Source: Pseudomonas syringae KCTC 12500
GTDB lineage: Bacteria > Pseudomonadota > Gammaproteobacteria > Pseudomonadales > Pseudomonadaceae
NCBI RefSeq assembly: GCF_000507185.2
Contig: NZ_AYTM02000002.1
Span: forward strand, 581,501 to 645,500
Direction of reading: 5' to 3'
Length of the DNA: 64,000 bases
Part shown: positions 17,269-25,114 of the stretch, piece after piece
Position numbering within the stretch: the stretch's first letter is position 1
Layout of the letters: every line of letters begins with the position of its first letter
The notes under the pieces: generated by a model
Databases searched by the model: none
The model's input: the letters and a program-made list of their open reading frames with translations, nothing else
Told to the model about the DNA's origin: nothing
Translations under genes and position numbers: made by a program

Positions 17269-17748
17269 ATGCGCAAGACCCTGATCGCTTTGATGTTTGC
17301 CACTGCCCTGCCGACCATCGCCATGGCCGCACCACCACCGCCACCTGCCGGTGGCCCGGATGCTGACGGACCTGCCATGCACATGGATCGCGATGACCGC
17401 GGCCCTGGCCCACGTATGGACCGCGGCCCTGGCCCGATGGGACCGATGGGTGAGCTGGACCTGACACGTGAACAGCGTCAGCAGATCGAACGTTTGATGC
17501 GCGAGCAACGACACGAGCGCCGCGAAATCACCCAAAGCTACCTGGAAAAAATGCCTGCTGCCGACCAGAAAGCAATGCATGACGAAATCGAAGCCAAACG
17601 CTCCAAGACCGACAGCGAAGTTCGTGCACTGCTGAGGCCTGACCAGCAGAAGCAGTTTGACGAAATCAAGAAGAAAGAAGATGAACGTCGCGCCGAATGG
17701 GCCGAGTTCAAGGCCTGGAAAGCGGCAAAAGCAGCAAAAACGCTGTAA
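17269..17748 (+). CDS. Periplasmic CpxP/Spy-like protein
   Basis: This 159-residue protein has a signal peptide (MRKTLIALMFATALPTIAMA) followed by a Pro/Gly/Asp-rich segment with repeats of the type DRGPGPRMDRGPGPM (about 40-60) and a helical domain. An LTxxQ motif (DLTREQRQQIERLM) and a degenerate second one (LLRPDQQKQFDEI) are the hallmark of the CpxP/Spy chaperone and sensor-adaptor family. It lies between the response regulator and kinase genes, so it probably dampens or assists envelope-stress signalling. The ribosome binding site is AAGGAGA. A strong terminator follows, so the kinase may be expressed by readthrough. Confidence 0.85.
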   Translation: MRKTLIALMFATALPTIAMAAPPPPPAGGPDADGPAMHMDRDDRGPGPRMDRGPGPMGPMGELDLTREQRQQIERLMREQRHERREITQSYLEKMPAADQKAMHDEIEAKRSKTDSEVRALLRPDQQKQFDEIKKKEDERRAEWAEFKAWKAAKAAKTL

Positions 17749-17783
17749 CCATCAGGCCTCGCGGCCCGATGAGTTGAACACAA

Positions 17784-17813
17784 CCCGGCATGCGCACGCA
17801 TGCCGGGCTTTTT
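17784..17813 (+). terminator. Rho-independent terminator after the CpxP-like gene
   Basis: CCCGGCATGCG (17784-17794) pairs perfectly with CGCATGCCGGG (17797-17807) and is followed by CTTTTTTAC. It lies between the CpxP-like gene and the kinase gene (GTG start at 17835), so it would lower kinase expression relative to regulator and chaperone. Confidence 0.88.
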
Positions 17814-17834
17814 TACTGAGACCGAGGAAATCCC

Positions 17835-19184
17835 GTGCGTTCATTGTTCTGGCGAATCCTGGCCAGCTTCTGGCTGGCCATCGCTCTGGTAGGCGGCCTG
17901 TCGGTGCTCATGGGGCATATGCTCAATCAGGATGCGTGGATCCTCAGTCGTCACCCGGTGCTCAACTCGTTGCCCGAACAGTGGACACAACGCTTCGAGG
18001 ACAAGGGCGCGGATAACGCTCAGGAGTTTCTTCAGGACATCAAACGACGCAATCGTATCGACACTCAAGTGCTGAGCGAAAGCGGCGAGCCCATGGTGCG
18101 TGGCACCTTCCCGCCGCGCGCCGCAGCCCTGGAAGCACGGCAGCGGGAAGACGACGAGCAGGGGCGCAAACTGCCCTGGCGCCGTCTGGCCACCGAGTAC
18201 AGCAGCCCGAAGACCGGCGAAACCTACCTGTTCATCTACCGCGTTCCGCACCCGGAGCTCGACGAGTGGCACCGTCAGAGTCTGATGTGGCCATTGAGCG
18301 CGCTGGGCATTGCACTGGTGGTCCTGACCCTGTTCAGCCTGTTCGTGACGCTGTCGATTACCCGACCGCTGAGTCGCCTGCGCGGCGCAGTGCACGATCT
18401 GGGGCAAACCAGCTATCAACAGCACAGCCTCGGACAACTGGCCAACCGCCGTGACGAGTTCGGCGTGCTGGCCAAGGACTTCAACCGCATGGGCGCGCGC
18501 CTGCAAAGCCTGATTGGCAGTCAGCGCCAGTTGCTGCGCGATGTGTCTCATGAACTGCGCTCGCCGCTGGCCCGGTTGCGCATCGCCCTGGCGCTGGCTG
18601 AACGTGCGGAGCCTGCCGAGCGTGAAAAGCTTTGGCCACGGCTGGGCCGTGAATGTGACCGACTGGAGGCGCTGATCAGCGAGATCCTGGCCCTGGCACG
18701 CCTCGACGCAGAGCTTCGCGGCCCGGAGCCCGTCGACCTCGAAGCGCTGCTGCAGCGCCTGAAGAGCGACACACAGCTGGACGGTGTCGACCAGAACATT
18801 CGCGTCGAGGTGCAGGACAACCTGCAGTTCAAAGGCTGGCCGGACATGATCGAACGGGCGCTGGACAACCTGCTGCGCAACGCGCTGCGCTTCAACCCGA
18901 GCGGCCAGCGCATTGATCTGCAGGCAACTCAGGTCGGCGATCACATCCGTCTGAGCGTTCGCGATCATGGCCCAGGCGTTGCCGACGAACACCTGACGCA
19001 ACTGGGCGAGCCGTTTTACCGAGCCCCCGGCCAGACCACCCCGGGTCACGGCCTGGGGCTGGCGATCGCCAAACGCGCAGCGGAACGACATGGCGGCACT
19101 CTTATGCTGGGCAATCACCCGGACGGCGGGTTTATCGCCACACTGGATCTGCCCAGAGAGCCGCTCAGTTCGTCGGCTGTCTGA
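17835..19184 (+). CDS. CpxA-like sensor histidine kinase
   Basis: This 449-residue membrane kinase has TM1 (about 8-28), a periplasmic domain (29-150), TM2 (about 152-173), HAMP (174-225), HisKA with His239 in RDVSHELRSPLARLR, and HATPase_c motifs (DNLLRNALRF, VRDHGPGV, GHGLGLAIAKR). The layout matches CpxA. It pairs with the regulator at 16435. The GTG start follows a GAGGAAA site. The stop abuts the nitroreductase stop on the other strand (shared TGATCA). Confidence 0.9.
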   Translation: MRSLFWRILASFWLAIALVGGLSVLMGHMLNQDAWILSRHPVLNSLPEQWTQRFEDKGADNAQEFLQDIKRRNRIDTQVLSESGEPMVRGTFPPRAAALEARQREDDEQGRKLPWRRLATEYSSPKTGETYLFIYRVPHPELDEWHRQSLMWPLSALGIALVVLTLFSLFVTLSITRPLSRLRGAVHDLGQTSYQQHSLGQLANRRDEFGVLAKDFNRMGARLQSLIGSQRQLLRDVSHELRSPLARLRIALALAERAEPAEREKLWPRLGRECDRLEALISEILALARLDAELRGPEPVDLEALLQRLKSDTQLDGVDQNIRVEVQDNLQFKGWPDMIERALDNLLRNALRFNPSGQRIDLQATQVGDHIRLSVRDHGPGVADEHLTQLGEPFYRAPGQTTPGHGLGLAIAKRAAERHGGTLMLGNHPDGGFIATLDLPREPLSSSAV

Positions 19185-19745
19185 TCAGCCCTGCCACTCG
19201 CTGACAAACTCGCCCACATCGACTTTTGGTGCTTCGCGCGGCGGGTTCAGCGGGGTGCCCAGGTACAGAAAGCCAAGCACTTCTTCGCCGGCTTCAAGGC
19301 CGAAGCCCTTGGCTACCTGTGGCGCATAGGACAGCTCGCCAGTCCTCCAGACCGCACCGATACCCAGTGCATACGCTGCCAGCAACACGCCATGGGCGGC
19401 GCATCCGGCGGTGATCCGTTGTTCCGAGCGCGTGACTTTGAAGTGGTCCTGCAAGCGCGCGATCACGACCACCACCAAAGGTGCGCGCAATGGGCCAAGA
19501 CGGGCCTTTTCCAGCGCCTGCGGGGTCACTTCAACACCACTCTCCTGCAGCGCCTGCGCCAGCATCTCGCCCATGCGCTCACGGGCCGCGCCTTCGACCG
19601 TCAGAAAACGATACGGCTTGAGCTGTCCATGATCCGGCGCGCGCAATGCAGCACCGAACAGGATATCCCGCTGCGCAGCGTCCGGGGCCGGGTCGATCAG
19701 TCGTGGAACCGATACACGATTGAGCAAAACGTCGAGCGCCTGCAT
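19185..19745 (-). CDS. Nitroreductase-family protein, YdjA-like
   Basis: This 186-residue small nitroreductase starts MQALDVLLNRVSVPRLIDPAPD and has APDHGQLKPYRF, GCAAHGVLLAAYALGIGAVWRTGEL and EEVLGFLYLGTP, the pattern of YdjA, a short FMN-dependent NAD(P)H oxidoreductase that works as a dimer. The upstream ATG at 19775 was rejected because the family begins at MQALD and the GGAGACAGTCC site lies just before it. Physiological substrate is unknown. Confidence 0.88.
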   Translation of the reverse strand: MQALDVLLNRVSVPRLIDPAPDAAQRDILFGAALRAPDHGQLKPYRFLTVEGAARERMGEMLAQALQESGVEVTPQALEKARLGPLRAPLVVVVIARLQDHFKVTRSEQRITAGCAAHGVLLAAYALGIGAVWRTGELSYAPQVAKGFGLEAGEEVLGFLYLGTPLNPPREAPKVDVGEFVSEWQG

Positions 19746-19858
19746 GGACTGTCTCCTTGAAAAGTGATCGAGCATTCTAGAGCCTGTTTAGCGTCAATAA
19801 CGAGTGCGACGCACAATTCGTTACCTCTGCGCTTGCAGACGCTCCTCGGCCGCGCCGG

Positions 19859-19886
19859 TTTACATGCCTTCAAGCGCAGGTAGAAT
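19859..19886 (+). promoter_or_regulatory. Candidate sigma-70 promoter of trkH
   Basis: TTTACA (19859-19864) and TAGAAT (19881-19886) are separated by 16 bases and lie 33 bases upstream of the trkH ATG. Both hexamers are close to consensus. This is a sequence-only prediction. Confidence 0.5.
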
Positions 19887-19918
19887 GGCGCCTTTCCTCA
19901 CACCAGCCAGAGCCTGTC

Positions 19919-21373
19919 ATGTCGTTGCCGACCTTGCGTATCATCGGTTTCATTATCGGCATCTTCCTGATCACCCTGGCTGTCGCCATGATCGTGCCCA
20001 TGGCCACGCTGGTCATCTACGACCGTTTCGAAGATCTGCGCGAGTTTCTCTGGGCCAGCGCCATCACCTTTATCGCCGGTCTGGCGCTGGTGGTGCCCGG
20101 ACGCCCCGACAACGTTCAGTTGCGCCCTCGGGACATGTACATGCTGACCGTCTCCAGCTGGATTGTGGTGTGCATTTTCGCCGCCCTGCCCTTTCTGCTG
20201 ACCCAGCACATCAGTTACACCGACTCGTTCTTCGAGAGCATGTCCGGCATCACGGCCACCGGCTCGACAGTACTCAGCCATCTGGACAGCATGTCGCCGG
20301 GCATTCTGATCTGGCGCTCAATGCTGCACTGGCTGGGCGGTATCGGCTTCATCGGTATGGCCGTGGCGATTCTGCCCCTGCTGCGCATCGGCGGCATGCG
20401 TCTGTTTCAGACCGAGTCCTCGGACCGCTCGGAAAAGGTCATGCCCCGCTCGCACATGGTGGCCAAGTTCATCGTGCTCGCCTATGTCGGCTTTACCGCG
20501 CTGGGCAGTCTGGCTTTCTGGGCGGCGGGCATGAGTCTGTTCGACGCGATCAACCATGCGATGTCGGCGATTTCCACAGGCGGCTTCTCCACCTCCGACC
20601 AGTCGCTGGCCAAATGGCCGCAACCGGCGGTGCATTGGGTGGCGATCGTGGTGATGATCCTCGGCAGCCTGCCCTTTACCCTGTATGTCGCGACATTGCG
20701 TGGCAACCGCAAGGCGTTGATCAAGGATGAGCAGGTTCAGGGCCTGATCGGGCTGCTGTTGATCACTTGGCTGGTCATGACGGTCTGGTACGCCAATACC
20801 ACGGACCTGCCGTGGACCGAGGCGCTGCGCCATGTCGCGCTGAACGTGACCTCGGTGGTGACGACGACGGGTTTTGCACTGGGTGACTACAGCCTGTGGG
20901 GTAATTTCTCGCTGATGCTGTTCTTTTATCTGGGCTTTATCGGCGGCTGTTCTGGCTCGACAGCCGGCGGAGTGAAGATCTTCCGTTTTCAGGTGGCCTA
21001 CATTCTGCTCAAGACCAACCTCAATCAACTGATCCATCCGCGCGCGGTGATGAAGCAGAAATACAATGGCCATCGGCTGGACGATGAGATCGTGCGCTCG
21101 ATCCTGACCTTTTCGTTTTTCTTCACGATCACTATCTGTCTGATCGCGCTGATGCTGTCGCTGCTCGGGCTGGACTGGATGACGGCGCTGACCGGCGCTG
21201 CCAGTACGGTATCGGGTGTAGGGCCAGGGCTGGGTGAGGTCATCGGGCCGGCGGGTAATTTCTCTACCCTGCCGGATGCGGCCAAATGGATTCTGTCCGG
21301 CGGCATGCTGCTTGGCCGTCTGGAAATCATTACTGTGCTGGTGCTCTGTGTACCGGCATTCTGGCGGCATTGA
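19919..21373 (+). CDS. trkH: Trk potassium uptake membrane subunit TrkH
   Basis: This 484-residue integral membrane protein belongs to the Trk/Ktr family: four repeated membrane-pore-membrane units with selectivity-filter glycines in SGITATGSTVL, ISTGGFSTSD, TTTGFALGDYS and SGVGPGLGEV. It imports potassium together with the regulatory NAD-binding protein TrkA, which is not in the window. The length is normal. It is monocistronic, with a good promoter upstream. Confidence 0.93.
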   Translation: MSLPTLRIIGFIIGIFLITLAVAMIVPMATLVIYDRFEDLREFLWASAITFIAGLALVVPGRPDNVQLRPRDMYMLTVSSWIVVCIFAALPFLLTQHISYTDSFFESMSGITATGSTVLSHLDSMSPGILIWRSMLHWLGGIGFIGMAVAILPLLRIGGMRLFQTESSDRSEKVMPRSHMVAKFIVLAYVGFTALGSLAFWAAGMSLFDAINHAMSAISTGGFSTSDQSLAKWPQPAVHWVAIVVMILGSLPFTLYVATLRGNRKALIKDEQVQGLIGLLLITWLVMTVWYANTTDLPWTEALRHVALNVTSVVTTTGFALGDYSLWGNFSLMLFFYLGFIGGCSGSTAGGVKIFRFQVAYILLKTNLNQLIHPRAVMKQKYNGHRLDDEIVRSILTFSFFFTITICLIALMLSLLGLDWMTALTGAASTVSGVGPGLGEVIGPAGNFSTLPDAAKWILSGGMLLGRLEIITVLVLCVPAFWRH

Positions 21374-21399
21374 GGCCTGGCAGAGGCCGCGGGTAAGGC

Positions 21400-21500
21400 A
21401 TGACGGTGTTTCGCATCTTGGATGTGTAACGCGGAACGTCACGAACTGCGTGCCAACGCAGAGCATTGGCACGATAGTCGTAAACATGAGCACGACTCGA
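21400..21500. repeat. Degenerate palindromic intergenic repeat
   Basis: Between trkH and the next gene lies a stretch with cgcggaacgtcacgaact, gtgccaacgcagagcattgg and cacgatagtcg. The GCGTGCCAACGC and ATTGGCACGAT pieces form weak hairpins. It resembles the AGCGTGGGAACGAT-type repeats that in P. syringae are often called as DUF1534 ORFs. The identification is from memory. Confidence 0.35.
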
Positions 21501-21571
21501 ATGCTCCATATCGGTAAGACAGTCGGCTAAATTTGTGTATAACAATAAGAACCCACACGAGGACAGGCACC

Positions 21572-21883
21572 GTGGATACCATCAGGCGTTTTTCGAGCTT
21601 TGCCGAGTTCTATCCTTTCTATCTTGCCGAGCACAGCAGCGCTACCAGCCGGCGTCTGCATTTTGTCGGTACGTCTCTGGTGATTTTCCTGCTGGCGTTT
21701 GGTGTGGGCAGCGGCCGCTGGGGGTTGTTATGGTTGTTGCCGGTCGCGGGTTACGGCTTCGCGTGGGCCGGGCATTTCTTTTTTGAGAAGAACCGTCCGG
21801 CCACGTTCAAGCATCCGTTTTACAGCTTGCTCGGCGACTTTGTGATGTACCGCGACATGCTCCTGGGTAAGGTGCCTTTCTAG
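21572..21883 (+). CDS. Mpo1-like (DUF962) membrane protein
   Basis: This 103-residue protein, MDTIRRFSSFAEFYPFYLAEHSSATSRRLHFVG, has two hydrophobic segments and ends GHFFFEKNRPATFKHPFYSLLGDFVMYRDML. The Mpo1 histidines are visible in EHSSATSRRLHFVG, GHFFFEKN and FKHPF. The yeast homologue is an iron-dependent dioxygenase that shortens 2-hydroxy fatty acids by alpha-oxidation; the bacterial role is unproven. The GTG start at 21572 has a GAGGA site 9 bases upstream. Confidence 0.85.
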   Translation: MDTIRRFSSFAEFYPFYLAEHSSATSRRLHFVGTSLVIFLLAFGVGSGRWGLLWLLPVAGYGFAWAGHFFFEKNRPATFKHPFYSLLGDFVMYRDMLLGKVPF

Positions 21884-21893
21884 GCAGACTGCT

Positions 21894-22715
21894 TCAGGCA
21901 AGCGTTTCGCTGGCGGGTTCTTCGACCGCAACCTGTTGCGCCTTCAAATGCGCATCCGCCAGACGGAACAGTTCGATGTTGCCGTCCAGATGTTCGATCA
22001 GGGCGGTACAGGATTCGACCCAGTCGCCGCAGTTGAGATATTCCACGCCGCCCACCTGGCGAATTTCCGCATGGTGGATGTGCCCGCAGACCACGCCGTC
22101 CAGCCCGCGCTTCACGCATTCGTGGGCGATGGCTTCCTCGAAATCGCTGATGAAATTCACCGCACTCTTGACCTTGTGCTTGAGGTACGCCGACAGCGAC
22201 CAGTAGCCATAGCCGTATTTGGCGCGCCAGTGGTTGAGCCAGCGGTTGAGGGTCAGGGTGAATTCATAGGCCGAGTCGCCCAGAAAGGCCAGCCAGCGGT
22301 GGTATCGGGTGATCACGTCGAACTGGTCGCCGTGAATGACCAGAAAACGACGTCCATCGGCCGTCACGTGTTCGACTTCGTCTACCAACTGGATGTTGCC
22401 CAGCACCAGCTTGGAGTAACGGCGCAGGAATTCATCGTGATTGCCGGTGACGTAAATGACTTCGGTGCCGCGCTTGCTCATGGTCAGCAAGCGGCGAATC
22501 ACGTTGGTGTGTGCTTGTGGCCAGTACATGCCGCCGCGCAGTTTCCAGCCATCGATGATGTCGCCGACCAGGTACACCTTGTCAGCCTGATAGCGCTTGA
22601 GAAACGCGGAGAGGTGCTCGGCCTGGCAATCACGTGTGCCCAGATGAACGTCGGAAATCCACAAGGTGCGCACGCGCTGTTTGCGGCTGGGTGTGGCGAG
22701 CTGAGCACTGGTCAT
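21894..22715 (-). CDS. LpxH-like UDP-2,3-diacylglucosamine diphosphatase family phosphoesterase
   Basis: This 273-residue calcineurin-like phosphoesterase has the metal motifs SDVHLG, VGDIIDGW, TGNHDE, VIHGDQFD and GHIHHAEI. It matches the family annotated as UDP-2,3-diacylglucosamine diphosphatase but is longer than canonical LpxH, so it may be a paralogue with another pyrophosphate substrate. The start MTSAQLATPSRKQRVR was preferred to the upstream ATG at 22754. It is convergent with the Mpo1-like gene, with 10 bases between stops. Confidence 0.82.
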   Translation of the reverse strand: MTSAQLATPSRKQRVRTLWISDVHLGTRDCQAEHLSAFLKRYQADKVYLVGDIIDGWKLRGGMYWPQAHTNVIRRLLTMSKRGTEVIYVTGNHDEFLRRYSKLVLGNIQLVDEVEHVTADGRRFLVIHGDQFDVITRYHRWLAFLGDSAYEFTLTLNRWLNHWRAKYGYGYWSLSAYLKHKVKSAVNFISDFEEAIAHECVKRGLDGVVCGHIHHAEIRQVGGVEYLNCGDWVESCTALIEHLDGNIELFRLADAHLKAQQVAVEEPASETLA

Positions 22716-22808
22716 GTGAAGACCTCCGGCAGGGTTTCCAGAAGAGTGGAGCATGCCGGTTAACCGAATGTGACACGTGCGTGGCGATGTCGTGACAGTT
22801 GCCCTGTA

Positions 22809-23111
22809 TTACTGAGGGTCTGCCGGAGTATGGCGGTCGTTGTGGCCCAGATCGCGGGCCGGATCGATCTGGTCACGCAGCCGCTGCTTGAGCACCTTGG
22901 CTTCGGGAAAGCCGCCATCGGCCTTGCGTTCCCAGAGTTGCACGCCGTCACAGGTAATACGGAACACGCCGCCGGTGCCTGGCTGCAGCGAGACTTTACC
23001 CAGATCATCACTGAATGTGCTCAGCAGTTCCTGGGCCAGCCAGGCGGCGCGCAATAGCCACTGGCATTGAATGCAATAGGTGATGATGACTTCAGGCTTT
23101 TCGACAGACAT
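22809..23111 (-). CDS. Rdx (SelW/SelT/SelH-like) thiol protein
   Basis: This 100-residue thioredoxin-fold protein has the N-terminal CxxC motif (Cys13-Ile-Gln-Cys16 in ITYCIQCQWLLRA), then LGKVSLQPGTGGVFRITCDG and WERKADGGFPEAKVLKQRLRD, the signature of the Rdx family. It has Cys in place of the selenocysteine of the animal homologues. A redox role is likely; no specific partner is known. It stands alone upstream of the sulfur locus. Confidence 0.87.
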   Translation of the reverse strand: MSVEKPEVIITYCIQCQWLLRAAWLAQELLSTFSDDLGKVSLQPGTGGVFRITCDGVQLWERKADGGFPEAKVLKQRLRDQIDPARDLGHNDRHTPADPQ

Positions 23112-23162
23112 GGGCGTCCCCTTCGGAAATTCAGACGACCATGATACGCAGCGTGCGCCGAA

Positions 23163-23996
23163 TCAACGAGCGTTGGCGAAGCGGCGCAGTGCGCTGAGCG
23201 TTACGTCCTGCTCCGGTGCTTGCGGAGCGGTATCGGCAGCTGCGTTCACCTTGACGCCCAGCAAGCCCAGCAAGCCCAGCAAGCGGCTTCGAATCAGTTG
23301 GAACCCGGCCTGCCCGCTGTCGCGCTGACGCGGCAGGTCGACACGGATGTCGTCGGCAATCTTGCCGTCGGCCAGCACGATGACCCGGTCAGCGAGCAGG
23401 ATCGCCTCATCGACATCATGCGTCACCAGCAGCACCGCCGGGGTGTGTTTGCGCCACAGGTCGATGATCAGTTGATGCATGCGAATGCGCGTCAACGCAT
23501 CGAGTGCGGCAAAAGGCTCGTCGAGTAGCAACAGTTTTGGCTCACGGACTAGCCCCCGCGCCAGCGCCACACGCTGCGCTTCGCCACCGGACAAGGTGGC
23601 CGGAAAGGCATTCAGCCGATGCGCCAGGCCAACTTCGGTCAATGCTGCTTCAGCCCGAGCCTTGGCATCGTTGATGCGCAGGCCGAGAACCACGTTTTTC
23701 CACGCGCTTTTCCACGGCATCAGGCGCGGCTCTTGAAAAACCGCCGCACGCGCGACCGGCACACGGAGCTCACCGCTGTCGATCTCGTCCAGCCCGGCCA
23801 GAGTGCGCAGCAAGGTGGTCTTGCCGGAGCCACTGGCCCCGAGCAAGGCGACAAATTCGCCCGGAGCAATGTCCAGATTCAGCCCGTCGATGACCCGTTG
23901 CCGACCAAACTGACGCACCACGTCGCGCAGTTGTACAGGCGCCTGCCCCGCTTGGGGGACGACGAATGGAGTGTTGCGCAGATCAGGAGTCGCCAT
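23163..23996 (-). CDS. SsuB/TauB-type ABC transporter ATP-binding protein
   Basis: This 277-residue ATPase has Walker A GASGSGKTT (53-61), a Q-loop in VFQEPRLMPW, the signature LSGGEAQRVALARGL, Walker B LLLLDEPFAALD and the H-loop VTHDVDEA. It falls in the sulfonate/taurine/nitrate importer group. The C-terminal extension carries an LLGLLG stretch from a perfect 3 x 9-bp repeat (23256-23282). It is the second gene of a pair, four bases after the permease gene. With the two SsuA-like proteins at 29792 and 34312 it probably imports organosulfur compounds. Confidence 0.88.
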   Translation of the reverse strand: MATPDLRNTPFVVPQAGQAPVQLRDVVRQFGRQRVIDGLNLDIAPGEFVALLGASGSGKTTLLRTLAGLDEIDSGELRVPVARAAVFQEPRLMPWKSAWKNVVLGLRINDAKARAEAALTEVGLAHRLNAFPATLSGGEAQRVALARGLVREPKLLLLDEPFAALDALTRIRMHQLIIDLWRKHTPAVLLVTHDVDEAILLADRVIVLADGKIADDIRVDLPRQRDSGQAGFQLIRSRLLGLLGLLGVKVNAAADTAPQAPEQDVTLSALRRFANAR

Positions 23997-24000
23997 GTGT

Positions 24001-24858
24001 TCAATGCCTCACGAAGGTCGGTCGCCAAGCCAGCGCATAGCGCTCCAGCGTGCGAATGATGGCGTCGATCACGAGGCCAAGGACGCTGTAGATCAACAGG
24101 CAGATAACGATTACATCAGTGCGCATGAAGTCCCGCGCATCACTGGCCAGATAACCGATGCCCGCGGTGGTGTTGATTTGCTCGACAAAGACCAGGGCCA
24201 GCCACGAAATACCCAGTGAATAGCGCAGCCCGACAAAAAACGCAGGCAACGAGCCGGGCAGGATGACGTGCCAGATCAGCTCGCGGCGGCTCAAGCCGAG
24301 CGTATTGGCAGCCTCAATGAGTTTCGGGTCGATATTGCGGATGCCGGAAAACAGGTTCAGGTACACCGGAAAGGTGGTGCCCATGACGATCAGCGCCACT
24401 TTGGTGAACTCGCCAATGCCAAACCAGAGGATGAACAGTGGCACCAGTGCCAGCGAGGGAATGGTGCGCAACATCTGCATGGGCGAGTCGAGAACGATTT
24501 CGCCGCGTCGGGAAAGCCCGGTCACCACCGCAGCGACCACGCCGATGCTGACGCCAATGCTCAAGCCCAACAGTGCCCGTTGCAACGAAACCCACAAGTG
24601 GTGGGCCAGTTCGCCCGAAACGATCATCGACCAGAGCGTACCGCCGATCTGCGATGGCGCGGCAATCACGCGGACGGGCAGCAGACCGGTTTGTGAAGCC
24701 AGTTCCCAGAGCAGCAACAGCACCAGCGGGCTGAGCAGACGCAAGACAAAACCCGGCACTTGCCAGCGCAGGCGAACCGATTGCGAGCTGCGGCTCTGTT
24801 CGGGTTTGTTGACCACCAGAAAACCGGGTTCTGCGAGGTTCAGCGTTGTGTCAGGCAT
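24001..24858 (-). CDS. SsuC-type ABC transporter permease
   Basis: This 285-residue membrane protein has about six helices and the permease EAA loop (EAANTLGLSRRELIWHVILPGSLPAFFVGLR). It belongs to the SsuC/TauC group. The start MPDTTLNLAEPG was selected because AGGAAGGA lies seven bases upstream; ORFs starting at 24879 have no such site. It is transcribed leftwards from the AT-rich divergent region and coupled to the ATPase gene. Confidence 0.88.
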   Translation of the reverse strand: MPDTTLNLAEPGFLVVNKPEQSRSSQSVRLRWQVPGFVLRLLSPLVLLLLWELASQTGLLPVRVIAAPSQIGGTLWSMIVSGELAHHLWVSLQRALLGLSIGVSIGVVAAVVTGLSRRGEIVLDSPMQMLRTIPSLALVPLFILWFGIGEFTKVALIVMGTTFPVYLNLFSGIRNIDPKLIEAANTLGLSRRELIWHVILPGSLPAFFVGLRYSLGISWLALVFVEQINTTAGIGYLASDARDFMRTDVIVICLLIYSVLGLVIDAIIRTLERYALAWRPTFVRH

Positions 24859-24914
24859 GGGCACATCCTTCCTGGACAAACCGGGCAGGACGCACCCGAT
24901 ACATTATGAGGGCA

Positions 24915-25047
24915 ATGCTATTAGCATAAGAACGCTGCGTGAAATTCGATTTAGACCTAAGCTAATAGTCAAAATATTTGATCAAAAAAATAAATATAAT
25001 GCATCTTTTTTATAATTAACTTAGACCGAAATCGAATTTCACAGCGT
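24915..25047. promoter_or_regulatory. AT-rich divergent control region with long inverted repeat
   Basis: Between the permease (leftwards) and monooxygenase (rightwards) genes lies a markedly AT-rich stretch. It contains a perfect palindrome ATGCTA-T-TAGCAT (24915-24927). It also has an inverted repeat whose core GTGAAATTCGATTT (24939-24952) is matched exactly by AAATCGAATTTCAC (25029-25042), extended by ACGCT/AGCGT and by imperfect TTAGACC/CTTAGACC sequences. A TATAAT lies at 24995-25000. It looks like an operator pair for a regulator of sulfur genes; the regulator is unknown. Confidence 0.65.
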
Positions 25048-25114
25048 CTGCCCCTTGCCTTTATGGTGCCTCTCGACAAGGTCGAACGGACCTCAACCAT
25101 TGGCAGGAGTTTTC

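Noticed and set aside
17841..19118. 425-residue minus-strand frame
   Set aside because: It is the antisense shadow of the sensor kinase gene, whose domains are clear.
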